Assembly (NCBI GenBank): GCA_018820925.1
Contig: JAHJNJ010000018.1
Span: 1-64,000 of the forward strand
Length of the DNA stretch: 64,000 nucleotides
Direction of reading: 5' to 3'
Source: Gammaproteobacteria bacterium
Lineage (GTDB): Bacteria > Pseudomonadota > Gammaproteobacteria > Burkholderiales > Gallionellaceae
The position numbers were made by a program, and so were the translations under genes. Under the pieces are notes generated by a model that was not told the origin of the DNA, did not search any database, and worked only from the letters and a program-made list of their open reading frames with translations. Numbering within the stretch: the stretch's first letter is position 1; each line of letters starts with the position of its first letter. Shown here in pieces: positions 30,723 through 41,442 of this stretch.

Positions 30723-31357
30723 TGAGCGCTTCCCAGACCATCCAGCTTCAATTGGATCAGATTGCGATACGTACTCTTCGCATCGGTCTTGTCATAGGCT
30801 TGTTGATAAGCCGCACGCGCTTCGGCAACCTTGCCTTGCGCGCTCAATACATCACCCCGGAGATCGGCAAAAAGTCCGGTAAATGACTCCGGATGAGCCG
30901 CGTCAAGTTGCTGGAGCGCCTCGTCGTATTTCTTCTCGTCCAGCAATACACTCGCCAGTTTCAAGCGTGCTGTATCCTGCAGGCCTGTTTCAGTTGCATG
31001 TTCGATCACCCACTGCAACTGCACCTTGGTGCGAGCGATATCCCTGGACTGCAAACTGGCCTGGGCGGCCAACATCTGCGCACGCGGTGCATAGGCACTG
31101 CTGCCGTAGCGGCTGACCAGTGCATCCGCCGCATCGCTGATGCGTTTGGCATCGTTGGTAGATGCCTGTTTCAGCACTTCCATATACAGCTTGCCGGCTT
31201 CCGCAGCCTGGCTGGCCTGATGGCTCTTCCAGAATTTGATGCCCGAAAAACTGAGCAAACCGACCACCACAGCGCCCAGCACCCAGTTGCCGTTTTCTTT
31301 CCACCAGGCTTTGAGCGCTTCCACCTGTTCCTGTTCCTGCAGATCCAAACTAGACAT
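30719..31357 (-). CDS. YfgM-like tetratricopeptide protein, SecYEG accessory
   Basis: 212 residues. Cytoplasmic N-terminus, one membrane segment near residues 22-40, then TPR-like helices in the periplasm. The YfgM family works with PpiD at the translocon, and its gene commonly sits between hisS and bamB as here. Confidence 0.9.
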   Translation of the reverse strand: MSSLDLQEQEQVEALKAWWKENGNWVLGAVVVGLLSFSGIKFWKSHQASQAAEAGKLYMEVLKQASTNDAKRISDAADALVSRYGSSAYAPRAQMLAAQASLQSRDIARTKVQLQWVIEHATETGLQDTARLKLASVLLDEKKYDEALQQLDAAHPESFTGLFADLRGDVLSAQGKVAEARAAYQQAYDKTDAKSTYRNLIQLKLDGLGSAQ

Positions 31358-31367
31358 TATCGTTTCC

Positions 31368-32636
31368 TCACTTGATCAATTCACGAACCTTGTGCTGCAA
31401 ATTTTCCAGCCCGACCCGCTGCTGTTCCCCGCCACCCCGCAAAGGCTTGAGCATAACCGCATTTGCCGCCACCTCGTCATCGCCGATGATCACCGCGCAC
31501 ACCGCCGCACTGCCATCCGCTTTTTTCATCTGCGACTTGAAACTGCCGCCGCCGCAATGCAACAACACGCGCAATCCGCCATCGCGCAGGTTTTCTGCAA
31601 CGCGCCACGCCAGATTCTGCGCCTGCTCGCCCTGGTGCACCACATACACATCCAGAGGTGTCAGCGGGTTCTGCATGCCGTCTTCCTGCAACAAAGCCAG
31701 CAGACGCTCCACGCCCATGGCAAAACCGCATGCCGGCGCGGGTTTGCCGCCCATCTGCTCGATCAGGCCGTCGAAGCGGCCGCCGGCGCAAATCGTGCCC
31801 TGTGCGCCGAGACGCGTAGTGACCCACTCGAACACGGTACGATTGTAGTAATCCAGTCCGCGCACCAGACGCGGATTGATCTCGAACGCAATATCCTGCT
31901 GCTTCAGGATCGCCTGTACTGCCTCGAAATGCCGGATCGCATCCGTTTCCAGCTCATCCATCAGTTTCGGTGCCGCACTCACCAGTTCCTGCATTGCCGG
32001 ATTCTTGGTATCGAGAATCCGCAGCGGATTGCTGTAAAGACGGCGCAGCGCATCGGTATCCAGTGCATCCTTGTGCAATTCAAAATATGCAATCAGTTTT
32101 TCCCTGTGACGCTGGCGCGAAACCGCATCACCCAGCGTGTTGATTTGCAAAGCCACATCGCGGATACCCAGCTTCTTCCACAAGCGTGCGCACATCACGA
32201 TTTGTTCGGCGTCGATATCCGGCCCGGCAAAACCCAGTGCCTCCACGCCGAACTGGTGAAACTGGCGATAGCGCCCCTTCTGCGGGCGCTCGTGGCGGAA
32301 CATCTGGCCCGCGTACCACAAACGCTGCGGCGCGTTATACAGCAGATTGTGCTGCAATGCTGCACGAACGCAGGAAGCCGTGCCTTCCGGACGCAACGTA
32401 AGCTGGTCGCCATTCAGGCTGTCCTCGAAGCTGTACATCTCTTTTTCCACGATGTCTGTCACTTCGCCGATGGCGCGTTTGAACAGCGCCGTCGGTTCCA
32501 CCAGCGGCATGCGGATGTTGCGATAGCCGTAACCCTCCAGCCATTCGCGCACCGTGTCCTCGAACCACAGCCACTGCGTTGCCTCTTCGGGGAGGATGTC
32601 GTTCATGCCTTTTACTGCCTGCAGTGTCTCGCTCAT
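31368..32636 (-). CDS. hisS: Histidyl-tRNA synthetase
   Basis: 422 residues of a class II synthetase. Motif 2 [20 protein letters not shown] near residue 112, the histidine-specific [11 protein letters not shown] near residue 260, and the GGRFDGL motif, then the C-terminal anticodon domain. Overlaps ispG by 4 bp. Confidence 0.97.
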   Translation of the reverse strand: MSETLQAVKGMNDILPEEATQWLWFEDTVREWLEGYGYRNIRMPLVEPTALFKRAIGEVTDIVEKEMYSFEDSLNGDQLTLRPEGTASCVRAALQHNLLYNAPQRLWYAGQMFRHERPQKGRYRQFHQFGVEALGFAGPDIDAEQIVMCARLWKKLGIRDVALQINTLGDAVSRQRHREKLIAYFELHKDALDTDALRRLYSNPLRILDTKNPAMQELVSAAPKLMDELETDAIRHFEAVQAILKQQDIAFEINPRLVRGLDYYNRTVFEWVTTRLGAQGTICAGGRFDGLIEQMGGKPAPACGFAMGVERLLALLQEDGMQNPLTPLDVYVVHQGEQAQNLAWRVAENLRDGGLRVLLHCGGGSFKSQMKKADGSAAVCAVIIGDDEVAANAVMLKPLRGGGEQQRVGLENLQHKVRELIK

Positions 32637-33868
32637 TTCCTGACGTACTTTCTTGCCACATATTCATTGACGATCTGCGTGAACTCTTCGGCAATATGCT
32701 CGCCGCGCAGAGTCACGGTTTTTTCGCCGTCCACATACACCGGCGCGGCGGGCGATTCGCCCGTGCCCGGCAGGCTGATGCCGATGTTGGCCAATTTACT
32801 TTCACCGGGGCCATTGACGATGCAGCCCATCACCGCGACCTTCATTTCTTCCACGCCCGTGTATTGCTCGCGCCACACCGGCATCTGAGCACGCAAATAG
32901 CTCTGGATGCTCTGCGCCAGTTCCTGGAATACCGTGCTGGTCGTGCGTCCGCAGCCGGGGCACGCGGTCACCATGGGCGCGAACGAGCGCAGCCCCATGG
33001 TCTGCAGGATTTCCTGCGCCACCACGACTTCTTCGGTACGCGCCCCGCCGGGCGCCGGCGTCAAAGACACGCGAATGGTGTCGCCTATGCCTTGCTGCAA
33101 CAACACGGCCAGCGCCGCAGTGGAAGCGACAATGCCTTTCGAGCCCATGCCCGCCTCGGTCAAGCCCAGATGCAGCGGGTAGTCGCAGCGCCGCGCCAGT
33201 TCCCGATACACGGCGATCAAATCCTGCACATCGCTCACCTTGCAGGAAAGCACGATGCGGTCGTGCGCCAAACCCAGTTCTTCTGCACGCCTGGCCGAGT
33301 CCAGCGCCGACACAATCAAGGCTTCGCGCGTCACTTCGGCTACGACTTTCGGCTGTGCCAGCTTTGCGTTTTCATCCATCAAACGCACCACCAGTTCCTG
33401 GTCCAGACTGCCCCAATTGACGCCGATGCGCACCGGCTTGTCGTATTGCCGGGCAGCCGCAATCATCATTGCAAACTGATCTTCCCCCTTGCGGTTTTTG
33501 CCGACATTGCCGGGATTGATACGATATTTCGCCAGTGCCTGCGCGCAGTCAGGAAATTCGGAAAGCAGTCTGTGGCCGTTGAAGTGAAAATCTCCGATCA
33601 GCGGCACATTGCAACCCATATCGTCCAGCATCCTGCGAATATGCGGCACTTGAACTGCCGCCTCGGACGTATTCACGGTAATGCGTACCAGCTCGGAACC
33701 GGCTTGCGCCAACTCATACACCTGGCGTGCCGTGCCTTCAGCATCCGCCGTATCGGTGTTGGTCATGGATTGCACCACCACAGGCATATCACCGCCAATG
33801 CCAATATCGCCGACATGCACACACTGCGTCCGGTGACGCGAAATGGGAAGATGACTCATGTGTTTCAC
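32633..33868 (-). CDS. ispG: 4-hydroxy-3-methylbut-2-enyl diphosphate synthase
   Basis: 411 residues, an iron-sulfur enzyme of the MEP isoprenoid pathway that turns MEcPP into HMBPP. N-terminal TIM barrel, and a C-terminal domain with the [4Fe-4S] cysteines in TACPGCGR and [10 protein letters not shown]. The reductive route would supply farnesyl units for the hpnCDE squalene module. Overlaps rodZ by 4 bp. Confidence 0.96.
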   Translation of the reverse strand: MKHMSHLPISRHRTQCVHVGDIGIGGDMPVVVQSMTNTDTADAEGTARQVYELAQAGSELVRITVNTSEAAVQVPHIRRMLDDMGCNVPLIGDFHFNGHRLLSEFPDCAQALAKYRINPGNVGKNRKGEDQFAMMIAAARQYDKPVRIGVNWGSLDQELVVRLMDENAKLAQPKVVAEVTREALIVSALDSARRAEELGLAHDRIVLSCKVSDVQDLIAVYRELARRCDYPLHLGLTEAGMGSKGIVASTAALAVLLQQGIGDTIRVSLTPAPGGARTEEVVVAQEILQTMGLRSFAPMVTACPGCGRTTSTVFQELAQSIQSYLRAQMPVWREQYTGVEEMKVAVMGCIVNGPGESKLANIGISLPGTGESPAAPVYVDGEKTVTLRGEHIAEEFTQIVNEYVARKYVRK

Positions 33869-34983
33869 TTCACCGTCAAGTGCGCGGTTTCCATCGCCGC
33901 ATAAGCCGAAAGGTCGATTTGCTTACCCATGTAATACAGCCTGACTTTTGCTGGATTTTTGATGGATATGGTATAGGGTGCGCGCCCCGGACCGCCTATC
34001 CATTTCTCGCCCCCGCGCGGAACATTTCTCGACAGCAACAGATTGCCATTGACGTCTATCACTTCGGCCCATGAGGCTTCATCGAACACGAAGTGCAACG
34101 GACGACGCTTGAGTATCTCCAAAGGAACCTCGGCTTTGGCTTTGACTTCCGCAACGGGTGCAGATGCCGGCAGAACCGTCGGTTCAGTCGCAACGACAGA
34201 CTTGAATAAGTTGGCCAGATTATCCGCAAAACCGGGTTCTGCGAATTTATTCGCCACCTGGGTCTTGGTCTTGGCCGGCATCTCCTGTGCCTTGGTCTGA
34301 ACTTCGGGAGTCTTGATCTTTGCTTCCGGTGTCTTTGCTTCCGGCACCTTTACTTCCGGTGTCTTTACTTCCGGTGTCTTTACTTCCGGTGTCTTTACTT
34401 CCGGTGTCTTTACTTCCGGTGTCTTTACTTCCGGTGTCTTTACTTCCGGTACCGCAGTCTGTGCCTCGGCATTCAATACGTCGGGGGCAACCGCATCTGA
34501 CGCAGGCAAAGACACAGGCTCCACAACAACCCTGGTCGGATTTGCCGGAGTTTCACCATTTTGAAACATGACAAACAAGCCGAGCAGTAAAGCGACAACC
34601 AGCGCCCCCCCCAGCCAAAACAGATTGACGCGTTGCAATGAAAGCAAAGAAGGGAATGCCACATCCACCACTTGCGACCTGCCAATAGCTGGCGTAGCCG
34701 GATCGCAAGGCAAGGCCGCTATCAGTGCCGTTTCATCCAATTGCAGCACACGCGCATAGCTACGCACAAAACCGCGCAGAAAGGTGGTCTGCGGCAGGTT
34801 TTCGAAATCATTCGCTTCCAGTGCTTCCACTTGTCTTGGCGCGAACTTGATGCGATTGGCAATATCGTGCACGTTCAAGCCCATATCTTCTCGGGCCTTG
34901 CGTAATGTCATCCCAACGTCAAGCACTGGCTGTTTGGAGGATATTGTTGTTTCCGCGTTGGTAGCGTCGCCGGTAGTGTCCAT
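33865..34983 (-). CDS. rodZ: Cell-shape protein RodZ with repetitive linker
   Basis: 372 residues. N-terminal helix-turn-helix (residues 20-90), one membrane segment (about residues 120-142), a periplasmic linker built of PEVKT repeats (roughly residues 182-225), and a C-terminal DUF4115 domain. RodZ links MreB to the elongasome. The linker is coded by six exact 15-bp tandem units at 34352-34441. The start overlaps the pilW stop by 1 bp. Confidence 0.93.
   Translation of the reverse strand: MDTTGDATNAETTISSKQPVLDVGMTLRKAREDMGLNVHDIANRIKFAPRQVEALEANDFENLPQTTFLRGFVRSYARVLQLDETALIAALPCDPATPAIGRSQVVDVAFPSLLSLQRVNLFWLGGALVVALLLGLFVMFQNGETPANPTRVVVEPVSLPASDAVAPDVLNAEAQTAVPEVKTPEVKTPEVKTPEVKTPEVKTPEVKTPEVKVPEAKTPEAKIKTPEVQTKAQEMPAKTKTQVANKFAEPGFADNLANLFKSVVATEPTVLPASAPVAEVKAKAEVPLEILKRRPLHFVFDEASWAEVIDVNGNLLLSRNVPRGGEKWIGGPGRAPYTISIKNPAKVRLYYMGKQIDLSAYAAMETAHLTVK
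34352..34441. repeat. 15-bp tandem repeat in rodZ
   Basis: Six identical units of 15 bp (ACTTCCGGTGTCTTT on the plus strand), with diverged units on both sides, coding PEVKT repeats in the RodZ linker. The unit length keeps the reading frame whatever the copy number. Confidence 0.95.
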
Positions 34984-35747
34984 TATTCACCTTGCATCAG
35001 CAACTGGCATTCTCGGGAATCCGGGAAGTACTTGCGTAATTGGAGAGCGTAACTGGCTTCAGAATTTCGGTCACGCATTTTGCGCTCGATACGCACCGCC
35101 AACCACAGCTGCTCTGCATTCAAATCTGGAACCGCCTGCGAAAAACGCAGAAAGTAGGACTTCGCACCCGCATAGTCGCCACTATCGTAACTCCAGTCCG
35201 CCAAGCCGTAGAGCGCATCCGGCATACCCGGGCGAAGAATCAAAGCCCGCTGCAAATTGCTTTCCGCTTGCTTCATCAGCCCCGCCTTCTTGGAACACAG
35301 CCCCAAATTGACATATGCTTTTTCCGGTGTGGAATACAACGGGTTACTCAACGCCTCCTGGAATTGCGCAAGCGATTCCTTCGACCGACCGCGCTGGCAC
35401 ATGAACCAGCCGTAATTGTTGTGCGTTTCCGAACTGGAGTTGTCCAGGCGCAAGCTGTGGCGAAAATCCGCATCCGCCTTATCGTCTTCGCGCAACACCA
35501 TGCGCACCATCGCGCGAACGGTATAGGCTGGCGCGTAATCCCCATAAGCCTGCAGCGCCACCCCGATTTCCTGCAATGCGATGGAGTACTGGGCCCTTTC
35601 GTAATAGGAGGCGGCAAGCTCGGTATGTACCTTGGCAACAGCCTGTGCATGTGTCAAATCCTGCGGAGTACCCGATGAACCTCCGCCTGCCGAAGCGCAC
35701 CCCGCCAACAACGACACGATCAGGAATAATTTTAGATATTGATTCAT
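34983..35747 (-). CDS. pilW: Type IV pilus biogenesis lipoprotein PilW/PilF
   Basis: 254 residues. Lipoprotein signal with lipobox LAGC (Cys17), then six TPR motifs. PilF/PilW helps the secretin PilQ assemble in the outer membrane. The rlmN-pilW-rodZ-ispG-hisS order is conserved in betaproteobacteria. Overlaps rlmN by 4 bp. Confidence 0.93.
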   Translation of the reverse strand: MNQYLKLFLIVSLLAGCASAGGGSSGTPQDLTHAQAVAKVHTELAASYYERAQYSIALQEIGVALQAYGDYAPAYTVRAMVRMVLREDDKADADFRHSLRLDNSSSETHNNYGWFMCQRGRSKESLAQFQEALSNPLYSTPEKAYVNLGLCSKKAGLMKQAESNLQRALILRPGMPDALYGLADWSYDSGDYAGAKSYFLRFSQAVPDLNAEQLWLAVRIERKMRDRNSEASYALQLRKYFPDSRECQLLMQGE

Positions 35748-36868
35748 AAACTCGCCTCCATCATTCGGTGTGTCCGTTTAGTCCTGTCCTGTACCTGCCC
35801 CGCCAATTGCCCGCAGGCTGCCGCTATATCGTCACCGCGCACTTTGCGGATGGTCGTCACAATACCAGCCTGCATCAGTGCATCGCGGAAGCGCAACACT
35901 GTCGGCATGTCCGAACGCTGATACGGCGACTGCGGAAACGGATTGAACGGAATCAGGTTGAACTTGCATGGCACATCGCGCACCAGTTGGATCAGTTCGC
36001 GCGCGTGCTGCACGCTGTCGTTCACGCCAGCCAGCATCACGTACTCGAAGGTCACGAAATCGCGCGGCGCCTTTTCCAGATAGCGCCGGCACGCCGCCAT
36101 CAGTTCGTGCAGCGGGTATTTCTGGTTGATCGGCACCAGTTCGTTGCGCAGCGCATCGTTGGGTGCATGCAGCGAGATCGCGAGCGCGACCGGACACTCC
36201 TCGCGCAGCCTGTCCATCGCCGGTACCACACCCGAGGTCGAAACGGTCACGCGGCGGCGCGACAGGCCGTAGGCGTTGTCGTCCAGCATCAGCCGCAACG
36301 CGCTTACCGTATTCTCGAAATTCAGCAATGGCTCGCCCATGCCCATCAGCACCACGTTCGTGACCGGCCAGTTGCCATAGCGGCCCTGACACGGTGCGGC
36401 GGAGCCGTTCGCTCTGTCGGCGGCGCTGTCCTTGCCGAGTTCGTGGTTCGCCCACCATACTTGGCCGATGATTTCAGCAGTCGACAGATTGCGGTTGAAG
36501 CCCTGTTTGCCGGTGGAACAGAATGCGCAATCCAGTGCGCATCCGGCCTGCGTCGACACGCACAACGTGCCGCGATCTTCTTCCGGGATGTACACGGTTT
36601 CCACCGCGTTTCCCGTGCCGACGTCCAGCAGCCACTTGCGCGTTCCGTCGGAGGCAAGTTCTTCGCGTATCACGGAAGGAGCCTGAACGCAGGCAATCTG
36701 TTTCAGTTTTTCGCGGAGCGAAATGGCCAAATCGCTCATCGCATCGAAATCGGACTCCCCGGCTTTGTAAATCCAGCGCAGCACCTGTTTGGCGCGGAAG
36801 GGCTTTTCGCCCTGCTCCGCAAACCAGACTGTCAGTTGCTGCGCATCAAAGTCGAGGAGATTTTGCAT
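35744..36868 (-). CDS. rlmN: Dual-specificity RNA methyltransferase RlmN
   Basis: 374 residues of the radical SAM family. The CX3CX2C cluster motif is CALDCAFC near residue 109. Also seen are GMGEPLLN and, near the C-terminus, the [14 protein letters not shown] segment with the second catalytic cysteine. It methylates C2 of A2503 in 23S rRNA and A37 in tRNA. The ATG overlaps the ndk stop by 1 bp. Confidence 0.96.
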   Translation of the reverse strand: MQNLLDFDAQQLTVWFAEQGEKPFRAKQVLRWIYKAGESDFDAMSDLAISLREKLKQIACVQAPSVIREELASDGTRKWLLDVGTGNAVETVYIPEEDRGTLCVSTQAGCALDCAFCSTGKQGFNRNLSTAEIIGQVWWANHELGKDSAADRANGSAAPCQGRYGNWPVTNVVLMGMGEPLLNFENTVSALRLMLDDNAYGLSRRRVTVSTSGVVPAMDRLREECPVALAISLHAPNDALRNELVPINQKYPLHELMAACRRYLEKAPRDFVTFEYVMLAGVNDSVQHARELIQLVRDVPCKFNLIPFNPFPQSPYQRSDMPTVLRFRDALMQAGIVTTIRKVRGDDIAAACGQLAGQVQDRTKRTHRMMEASL

Positions 36869-37293
36869 TAACGGGAACAGATGTTCTTCGGTGCGAAGAA
36901 GTAATCGATCTCGATCTTGGCGTTTTCGGCCGAGTCTGAACCATGCACGGCGTTGGCGTCGATGCTGGCGGCAAAGTCGGCGCGGATGGTGCCTTTGTCG
37001 GCTTTCTTCGGATCGGTCGCGCCCATCAGTTCACGATTCTTGGCAACGGCATTGGGGCCTTCCAGCACCTGGATCATGACGGGGCCGGAGATCATGAAGC
37101 TCACCAGATCCTTAAAGAAAGGACGCTCGCGGTGTACAGCATAAAAACCTTCGGCTTCGGTGCGGGACAGGTGGCGCATCTGGGCCGCGACAATCTTCAG
37201 GCCGGCGCCTTCGAAACGGCTATAGATCTGACCGATGACGTTCTTTGCGACTGCATCGGGTTTGATGATTGAAAGGGTACGTTCGACAGCCAT
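36868..37293 (-). CDS. ndk: Nucleoside diphosphate kinase
   Basis: 141 residues from the ATG at 37293. It transfers phosphate among nucleoside di- and triphosphates. The active-site histidine is in NAVHGSDS, and the [10 protein letters not shown] start is typical. Overlaps rlmN by 1 bp. Confidence 0.97.
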   Translation of the reverse strand: MAVERTLSIIKPDAVAKNVIGQIYSRFEGAGLKIVAAQMRHLSRTEAEGFYAVHRERPFFKDLVSFMISGPVMIQVLEGPNAVAKNRELMGATDPKKADKGTIRADFAASIDANAVHGSDSAENAKIEIDYFFAPKNICSR

Positions 37294-37379
37294 TCTTCTC
37301 TCCAAAAATGAAAATAAATCAGAAAATTCTGAGGGCGCGATTCTAACAGGCTTTGCCTGCCCTGTCGCAGTCAGGGAGC

Positions 37380-38855
37380 CTATTCCACGACCAAACCGGA
37401 CTCGAAATTGGAGGCCTGGAATCCGGCAGCAACCGCCACCCCCACCACACTCACCAATTCATCGCCGCAATACAGCAGCGGCAGCCGTTCGCGTTGCCAG
37501 GGTGGGACAAGCCGCTCCTGAAATAAGTTCTTCAGGCTGCGCTTCGCCGCGTTTGCCTGGGGACGCAAGGTTTCCCCGCCCTTGCGCAGGCGCAGGGTTA
37601 CCGGGGCATGCTGCAACTTTTCCAGACTGATACCGCTCCCCTGCGTGTGCGTGAAATTCAGGCGGGTATTCAACGCCGGCCATTCCAGGCCGGCTTCGCC
37701 ATGCCACGGCAACACCAGCTCCCGGTCAAAATCCCCCAAGGTATGCAGGACATGGATTCTGTCCTGATAGCGGCGTACCTCCCACTCGCTGAAACTGACA
37801 CAAACCCCCGCATCCTCCCGCGCATTGAGTAATTGATGCAGCATTTCGTCGAGCTGCACGTTCTGCGGCATGGGTGCGCCCCGCGCGTGCAGCCAATAAC
37901 GCAGCAAATTCTTGGCCCTGGAATGGGAAAGATTGCGCAGCAGCGACAACGCCAACGGAGCATCAGCCGCCAAATCCGCCGCGTCCTGCCGCGCCATTTC
38001 GTCGAGCAACGCGCTTGCTTCAGCAAAATGCCGGGCGCTGCGCGTCAGCGTGTCGCGGTAGGCGGGAAACCGTCGTTCCAGCAACGGCAACAGGCGATGC
38101 CGCAAGAAATTGCGCGGATAACGGTCATCGGCATTGCTTTCATCTTCAACCCATTGCAACCCGTGTTGATCCGCATATTCGAGAAGCTTGGCGCGAGAAA
38201 TATCGAGCAGCGGGCGCAAGGTGGCGGGAGCAGGCTTGGTTGCCTGTTTCTGCAAAGGCCCTTCGACACGGCTCAGGACAGGCCCTTCGACACGGCTCAG
38301 GACAGGCCCTTCGACGCTGCTCAGGACAGGCCCTTCGACGCTGCTCAGGACAGGCCCTTCGACGCTGCTCAGGACAGGCCCTTCGACGCTGCTCAGGACA
38401 GGCATTGCTGCAACGCCCCTGACGCCCGCGCCGCGCAACAGCTGCAACAGCAGCGTTTCCGCCTGATCGTCGGCATGATGTGCCAGCGCCACGAAATCGC
38501 AATCCTGCCGGGCAAAGGCCGCGTGGCGCAGCTTGCGCGCAGCCGCCTCGATGCCGTGCTCATCGCGCAGCGGGGCAATATCGACGCGATCGATTTGCAG
38601 CGGTATACCGTGTTGCGTACAAAGATTGGTGCAGAAATCTGCCCATGCATTTGCATTCGGGCTGATGCCGTGATGGACATGCAACGCGGAAAGACGCCAC
38701 TCGAAACGCGGTGCAAGACTGTTCAACAAATGCAGCAACACGACGGAGTCCATGCCGCCGCTCAGACCGATCAGGATGTGACTGTGCTTGGGAAGAAGCG
38801 GCGCGAGGCGCGCCGCAACGGTGTCAGTTAAGTTCGATTTCCTTGAACTTGCCAT
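37380..38855 (-). CDS. tilS: tRNA(Ile)-lysidine synthetase TilS with an in-frame repeat insertion
   Basis: 491 residues. ATP-pyrophosphatase P-loop SGGMDS near residue 33, then the N-terminal domain, a substrate domain and the C-terminal TilS domain. It converts C34 of tRNA-Ile(CAU) to lysidine. Six 8-residue repeats PVLS[SR]VEG occupy about residues 153-200, between LLRGAGVRG and RPLLDISR; without them the length (443) is normal for the family. The repeat is coded by a dispersed 24-bp DNA element. The start lies in the 3' end of accA (32-bp overlap). Confidence 0.95.
   Translation of the reverse strand: MASSRKSNLTDTVAARLAPLLPKHSHILIGLSGGMDSVVLLHLLNSLAPRFEWRLSALHVHHGISPNANAWADFCTNLCTQHGIPLQIDRVDIAPLRDEHGIEAAARKLRHAAFARQDCDFVALAHHADDQAETLLLQLLRGAGVRGVAAMPVLSSVEGPVLSSVEGPVLSSVEGPVLSSVEGPVLSRVEGPVLSRVEGPLQKQATKPAPATLRPLLDISRAKLLEYADQHGLQWVEDESNADDRYPRNFLRHRLLPLLERRFPAYRDTLTRSARHFAEASALLDEMARQDAADLAADAPLALSLLRNLSHSRAKNLLRYWLHARGAPMPQNVQLDEMLHQLLNAREDAGVCVSFSEWEVRRYQDRIHVLHTLGDFDRELVLPWHGEAGLEWPALNTRLNFTHTQGSGISLEKLQHAPVTLRLRKGGETLRPQANAAKRSLKNLFQERLVPPWQRERLPLLYCGDELVSVVGVAVAAGFQASNFESGLVVE
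38256..38399. repeat. Six tandem 24-bp dispersed-repeat units inside tilS
   Basis: Units of 24 bp (AGGCCCTTCGAC-ACGG or GCTG-CTCAGGAC) in a row: two of the ACGG type and four of the GCTG type. The same GGCCCTTCGAC...CTCAGG motif recurs at 56583 in degenerate form. Being a multiple of 3, it leaves the tilS frame open. Confidence 0.95.
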
Positions 38856-39798
38856 AACTCATCAAGCGGCTGAAGCGTGTCTGCAACATCTCTTCGGTGG
38901 TTTGAGATTGCACTTGCTTGAGCGCATCCTGCAGGGACTTCTTCAGGGTCTGCATCATCGCCGCATAATCACGGTGCGCGCCGCCCAACGGTTCGCTGAC
39001 GATCTTGTCCACCAGGCCCAAAGCCTTCAGCCGTGTGGCGGTGATGCCCATGGTCTCCGCAGCTTCCGACGCCTTGTCTGCGCTCTTCCACAGGATGGAA
39101 GCGCAGCCTTCCGGCGAAATGACCGCGTATGTCGCATATTGCAGCATCAGCATGACATCGCCCACCGCAATCGCCAGCGCTCCGCCGGAACCGCCTTCGC
39201 CGATAATGGTGCAAATCAACGGTACCTTCAGTTCAGCCATCACATACAGGTTCTTGCCGATGGCTTCGGATTGTCCGCGTTCTTCCGCGCCCACACCGGG
39301 ATAGGCGCCAGGCGTGTCGACGAACGTCATGATGGGAATGCCGAATTTTTCGGCCAGGCGCATCAGGCGCATTGCCTTGCGGTAGCCCTCCGGGCGCGGC
39401 ATGCCGAAGTTGCGGTACTGGCGTTCCTTGGTGTCGCGGCCCTTCTGGTGGCCGATGACCATGACGCTTTGTCCGTTGAAACGGGCCAGCCCGCCAACGA
39501 TTGCAGGATCATCCGCGTAATTGCGGTCGCCGTGCAGTTCTTCGAAATCGGTAAACAGGTGCTGGACGTAATCCAGCGTATAGGGGCGTTGCGGATGGCG
39601 CGAAACCTGCGAGATCTGCCATGGCGTGAGCTTGGCATAGATATCCTTGGTCATCGCCTGGCTTTTCTTTTGCAGCCGGCCAATCTCGTCGGAAATATCC
39701 AGTGCGGAGTCGTCCTGCACATAACGCAATTGCTCGATCTTGCCCTCAAGCTCGGAGACCGACTGCTCAAAATCCAGAAAGGTAACTTTCATCTGCAC
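38824..39798 (-). CDS. accA: Acetyl-CoA carboxylase carboxyltransferase subunit alpha
   Basis: 324 residues. N-terminal helical segment, then the crotonase-like domain with [16 protein letters not shown]-like and [11 protein letters not shown] motifs. With AccD it transfers carboxyl from biotin to acetyl-CoA in fatty-acid synthesis. Upstream of tilS, as in many proteobacteria. Confidence 0.97.
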   Translation of the reverse strand: MQMKVTFLDFEQSVSELEGKIEQLRYVQDDSALDISDEIGRLQKKSQAMTKDIYAKLTPWQISQVSRHPQRPYTLDYVQHLFTDFEELHGDRNYADDPAIVGGLARFNGQSVMVIGHQKGRDTKERQYRNFGMPRPEGYRKAMRLMRLAEKFGIPIMTFVDTPGAYPGVGAEERGQSEAIGKNLYVMAELKVPLICTIIGEGGSGGALAIAVGDVMLMLQYATYAVISPEGCASILWKSADKASEAAETMGITATRLKALGLVDKIVSEPLGGAHRDYAAMMQTLKKSLQDALKQVQSQTTEEMLQTRFSRLMSYGKFKEIELN

Positions 39799-39873
39799 TT
39801 AATCCGTGTTGTATGGGGGCGGATGATACAGGAAGCCGCGCCGCGAATTAAACCCTAAAATTTGCTTGGTTAT

Positions 39874-41412
39874 TCAGCCCAACGAAAAGAACCGCTTGAT
39901 AGTGGCCAGTATCTCGCTACGCTGCAGTGACATGTCTTTGTAAGCGCCTGTCGCATCCAGATTCTGCATCGCCTCATCCAGCTCGGCGCGGCGCGTAACG
40001 AGAATATGCGAGATTTCCTCGGCGATGCCGGGACGCGCATGCAACAACTCCTCCACCACATCCTTGTCGATGCGGTAACACTCCACATCGGTTTTGGCGA
40101 TGACCGAGGCCGAGCGCGGCGCGCCGGTCAACAACCCCATTTCACCGAAAAAGTTGCCGCGCCCCAGGATGCGCACGGTGCGCCGTTTGCCGTTGGGCAA
40201 ATCGACGTAGACCTCGGCTTCACCGTTGATGATGATGTACAACCAATGCGAGCGCGCGTCGCCCTGTCTGGTGATGATGTTGCCCTTGGCAAACGGCGCA
40301 AAGCGCAGACGCTCCGCCACCCCCCTCAACTCGACATCATTAAGCTGGGAAAACAGTTCGACCCTGCGCAGGGTCTTGATTCGCAACAGCACTTCACGCT
40401 GGCGCATCCCTTCATCGTATTTTTCATTCTCTTTGGTAAGGTGAATGCTGTGTGCTTCCTGTGCCAGCTTGATGCCCGCACGCTGCAAAGCCGTCATGAT
40501 GTGCCAGCGCAAAATGGCATCGGTGGGGTCGTCCGCCGCCAGATCAGTCAGCCAATAGCGCAAGGCATAACGTCCATACCCTTTGTCGTCCATATCCATC
40601 AGGATGCAACTCGGCGCAGGATCTTTGGCTACATTGGCAATATCGGTCTGCAAAATGGAATCCTCGACCAGGTTCACTACCCGCGTCGGCGCCGTATCCA
40701 TGCCGACGTTGAACCACACCCAGCGCCGCCATTGCACGGGCTGGTCGGTGCGCCGTCCCAACACCAGGAACTTGTTCTTCATCAACTGGCTGTTGGGAAA
40801 CACCACCGTCTCCCAGTTGCGCGTTTCCACCAGCGTGGAGCGCCAGCGAATATCCACCACCTTGCCCGAGATATCGTCCACCTTGATCCAGTCGCCGATA
40901 TCAATGGAATTGTCCAGTTGCAGCGCCAATCCGCCGAGAATGTTGCCCAGCGTATCCTGCATGGCAAACGCCACCACCGCAGTAAGCATCGCCGAGGTCG
41001 CCAGGATGCTGCCCAGATCGAGACCCGCATAGCGCAGCCGCACCATGAACCAGGCGATATAGGCGATGATGACAAAGAAATCTTCGGTAATTCGCGGTGG
41101 GGTGAATTTGAATATTGGCAACACAATGCGAAACACCAGCAGCCCCCACAAGCGGATCACCGCGACTCCGGCACCGATGATGAAGACCTCGTGCGTCAAG
41201 GCGGCGGCACGCGGCAATTCCAGCGCATGCAGCAAACCGCTCGAGAACAGACCCAGCATGCAGATAAAGAAGAAGCCCAGTGTATTGACGAGACTCGCCC
41301 GTTCTTCGCGGCGCAGACGCAACAGCACAATCGCGATGCAAAGCACCATGATGAGCAGCGGCAATGACTCCTCGCTCCAGAAAAAACCGGTCATGCTGCC
41401 CCAGAAACTCAT
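39874..41412 (-). CDS. MscS-type channel with C-terminal cyclic-nucleotide-binding domain
   Basis: 512 residues. Four hydrophobic segments in the first 160 residues, then the MscS pore/beta domain (QDTLGNILGGLALQLD and GDWIKVDD near residues 150-180), and a cNMP-binding domain from about residue 365 with GNFFGEMGLLTGAPRSASV. Known relatives are cyclic-nucleotide-gated MscS-like channels (bCNG). Gating by a cyclic nucleotide is inferred. Terminates 75 bp from accA. Confidence 0.9.
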   Translation of the reverse strand: MSFWGSMTGFFWSEESLPLLIMVLCIAIVLLRLRREERASLVNTLGFFFICMLGLFSSGLLHALELPRAAALTHEVFIIGAGVAVIRLWGLLVFRIVLPIFKFTPPRITEDFFVIIAYIAWFMVRLRYAGLDLGSILATSAMLTAVVAFAMQDTLGNILGGLALQLDNSIDIGDWIKVDDISGKVVDIRWRSTLVETRNWETVVFPNSQLMKNKFLVLGRRTDQPVQWRRWVWFNVGMDTAPTRVVNLVEDSILQTDIANVAKDPAPSCILMDMDDKGYGRYALRYWLTDLAADDPTDAILRWHIMTALQRAGIKLAQEAHSIHLTKENEKYDEGMRQREVLLRIKTLRRVELFSQLNDVELRGVAERLRFAPFAKGNIITRQGDARSHWLYIIINGEAEVYVDLPNGKRRTVRILGRGNFFGEMGLLTGAPRSASVIAKTDVECYRIDKDVVEELLHARPGIAEEISHILVTRRAELDEAMQNLDATGAYKDMSLQRSEILATIKRFFSLG

Positions 41413-41442
41413 CGCATCGGCCCCGTTGAAAGACGATTCATT

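Noticed and set aside
31236-32888. 550-codon plus-strand frame over hisS
   Set aside because: Shadow of hisS, which carries all class II motifs.
38256-38399. CRISPR-like array in tilS
   Set aside because: Units are directly tandem without spacers, stay in frame and belong to a dispersed repeat family.
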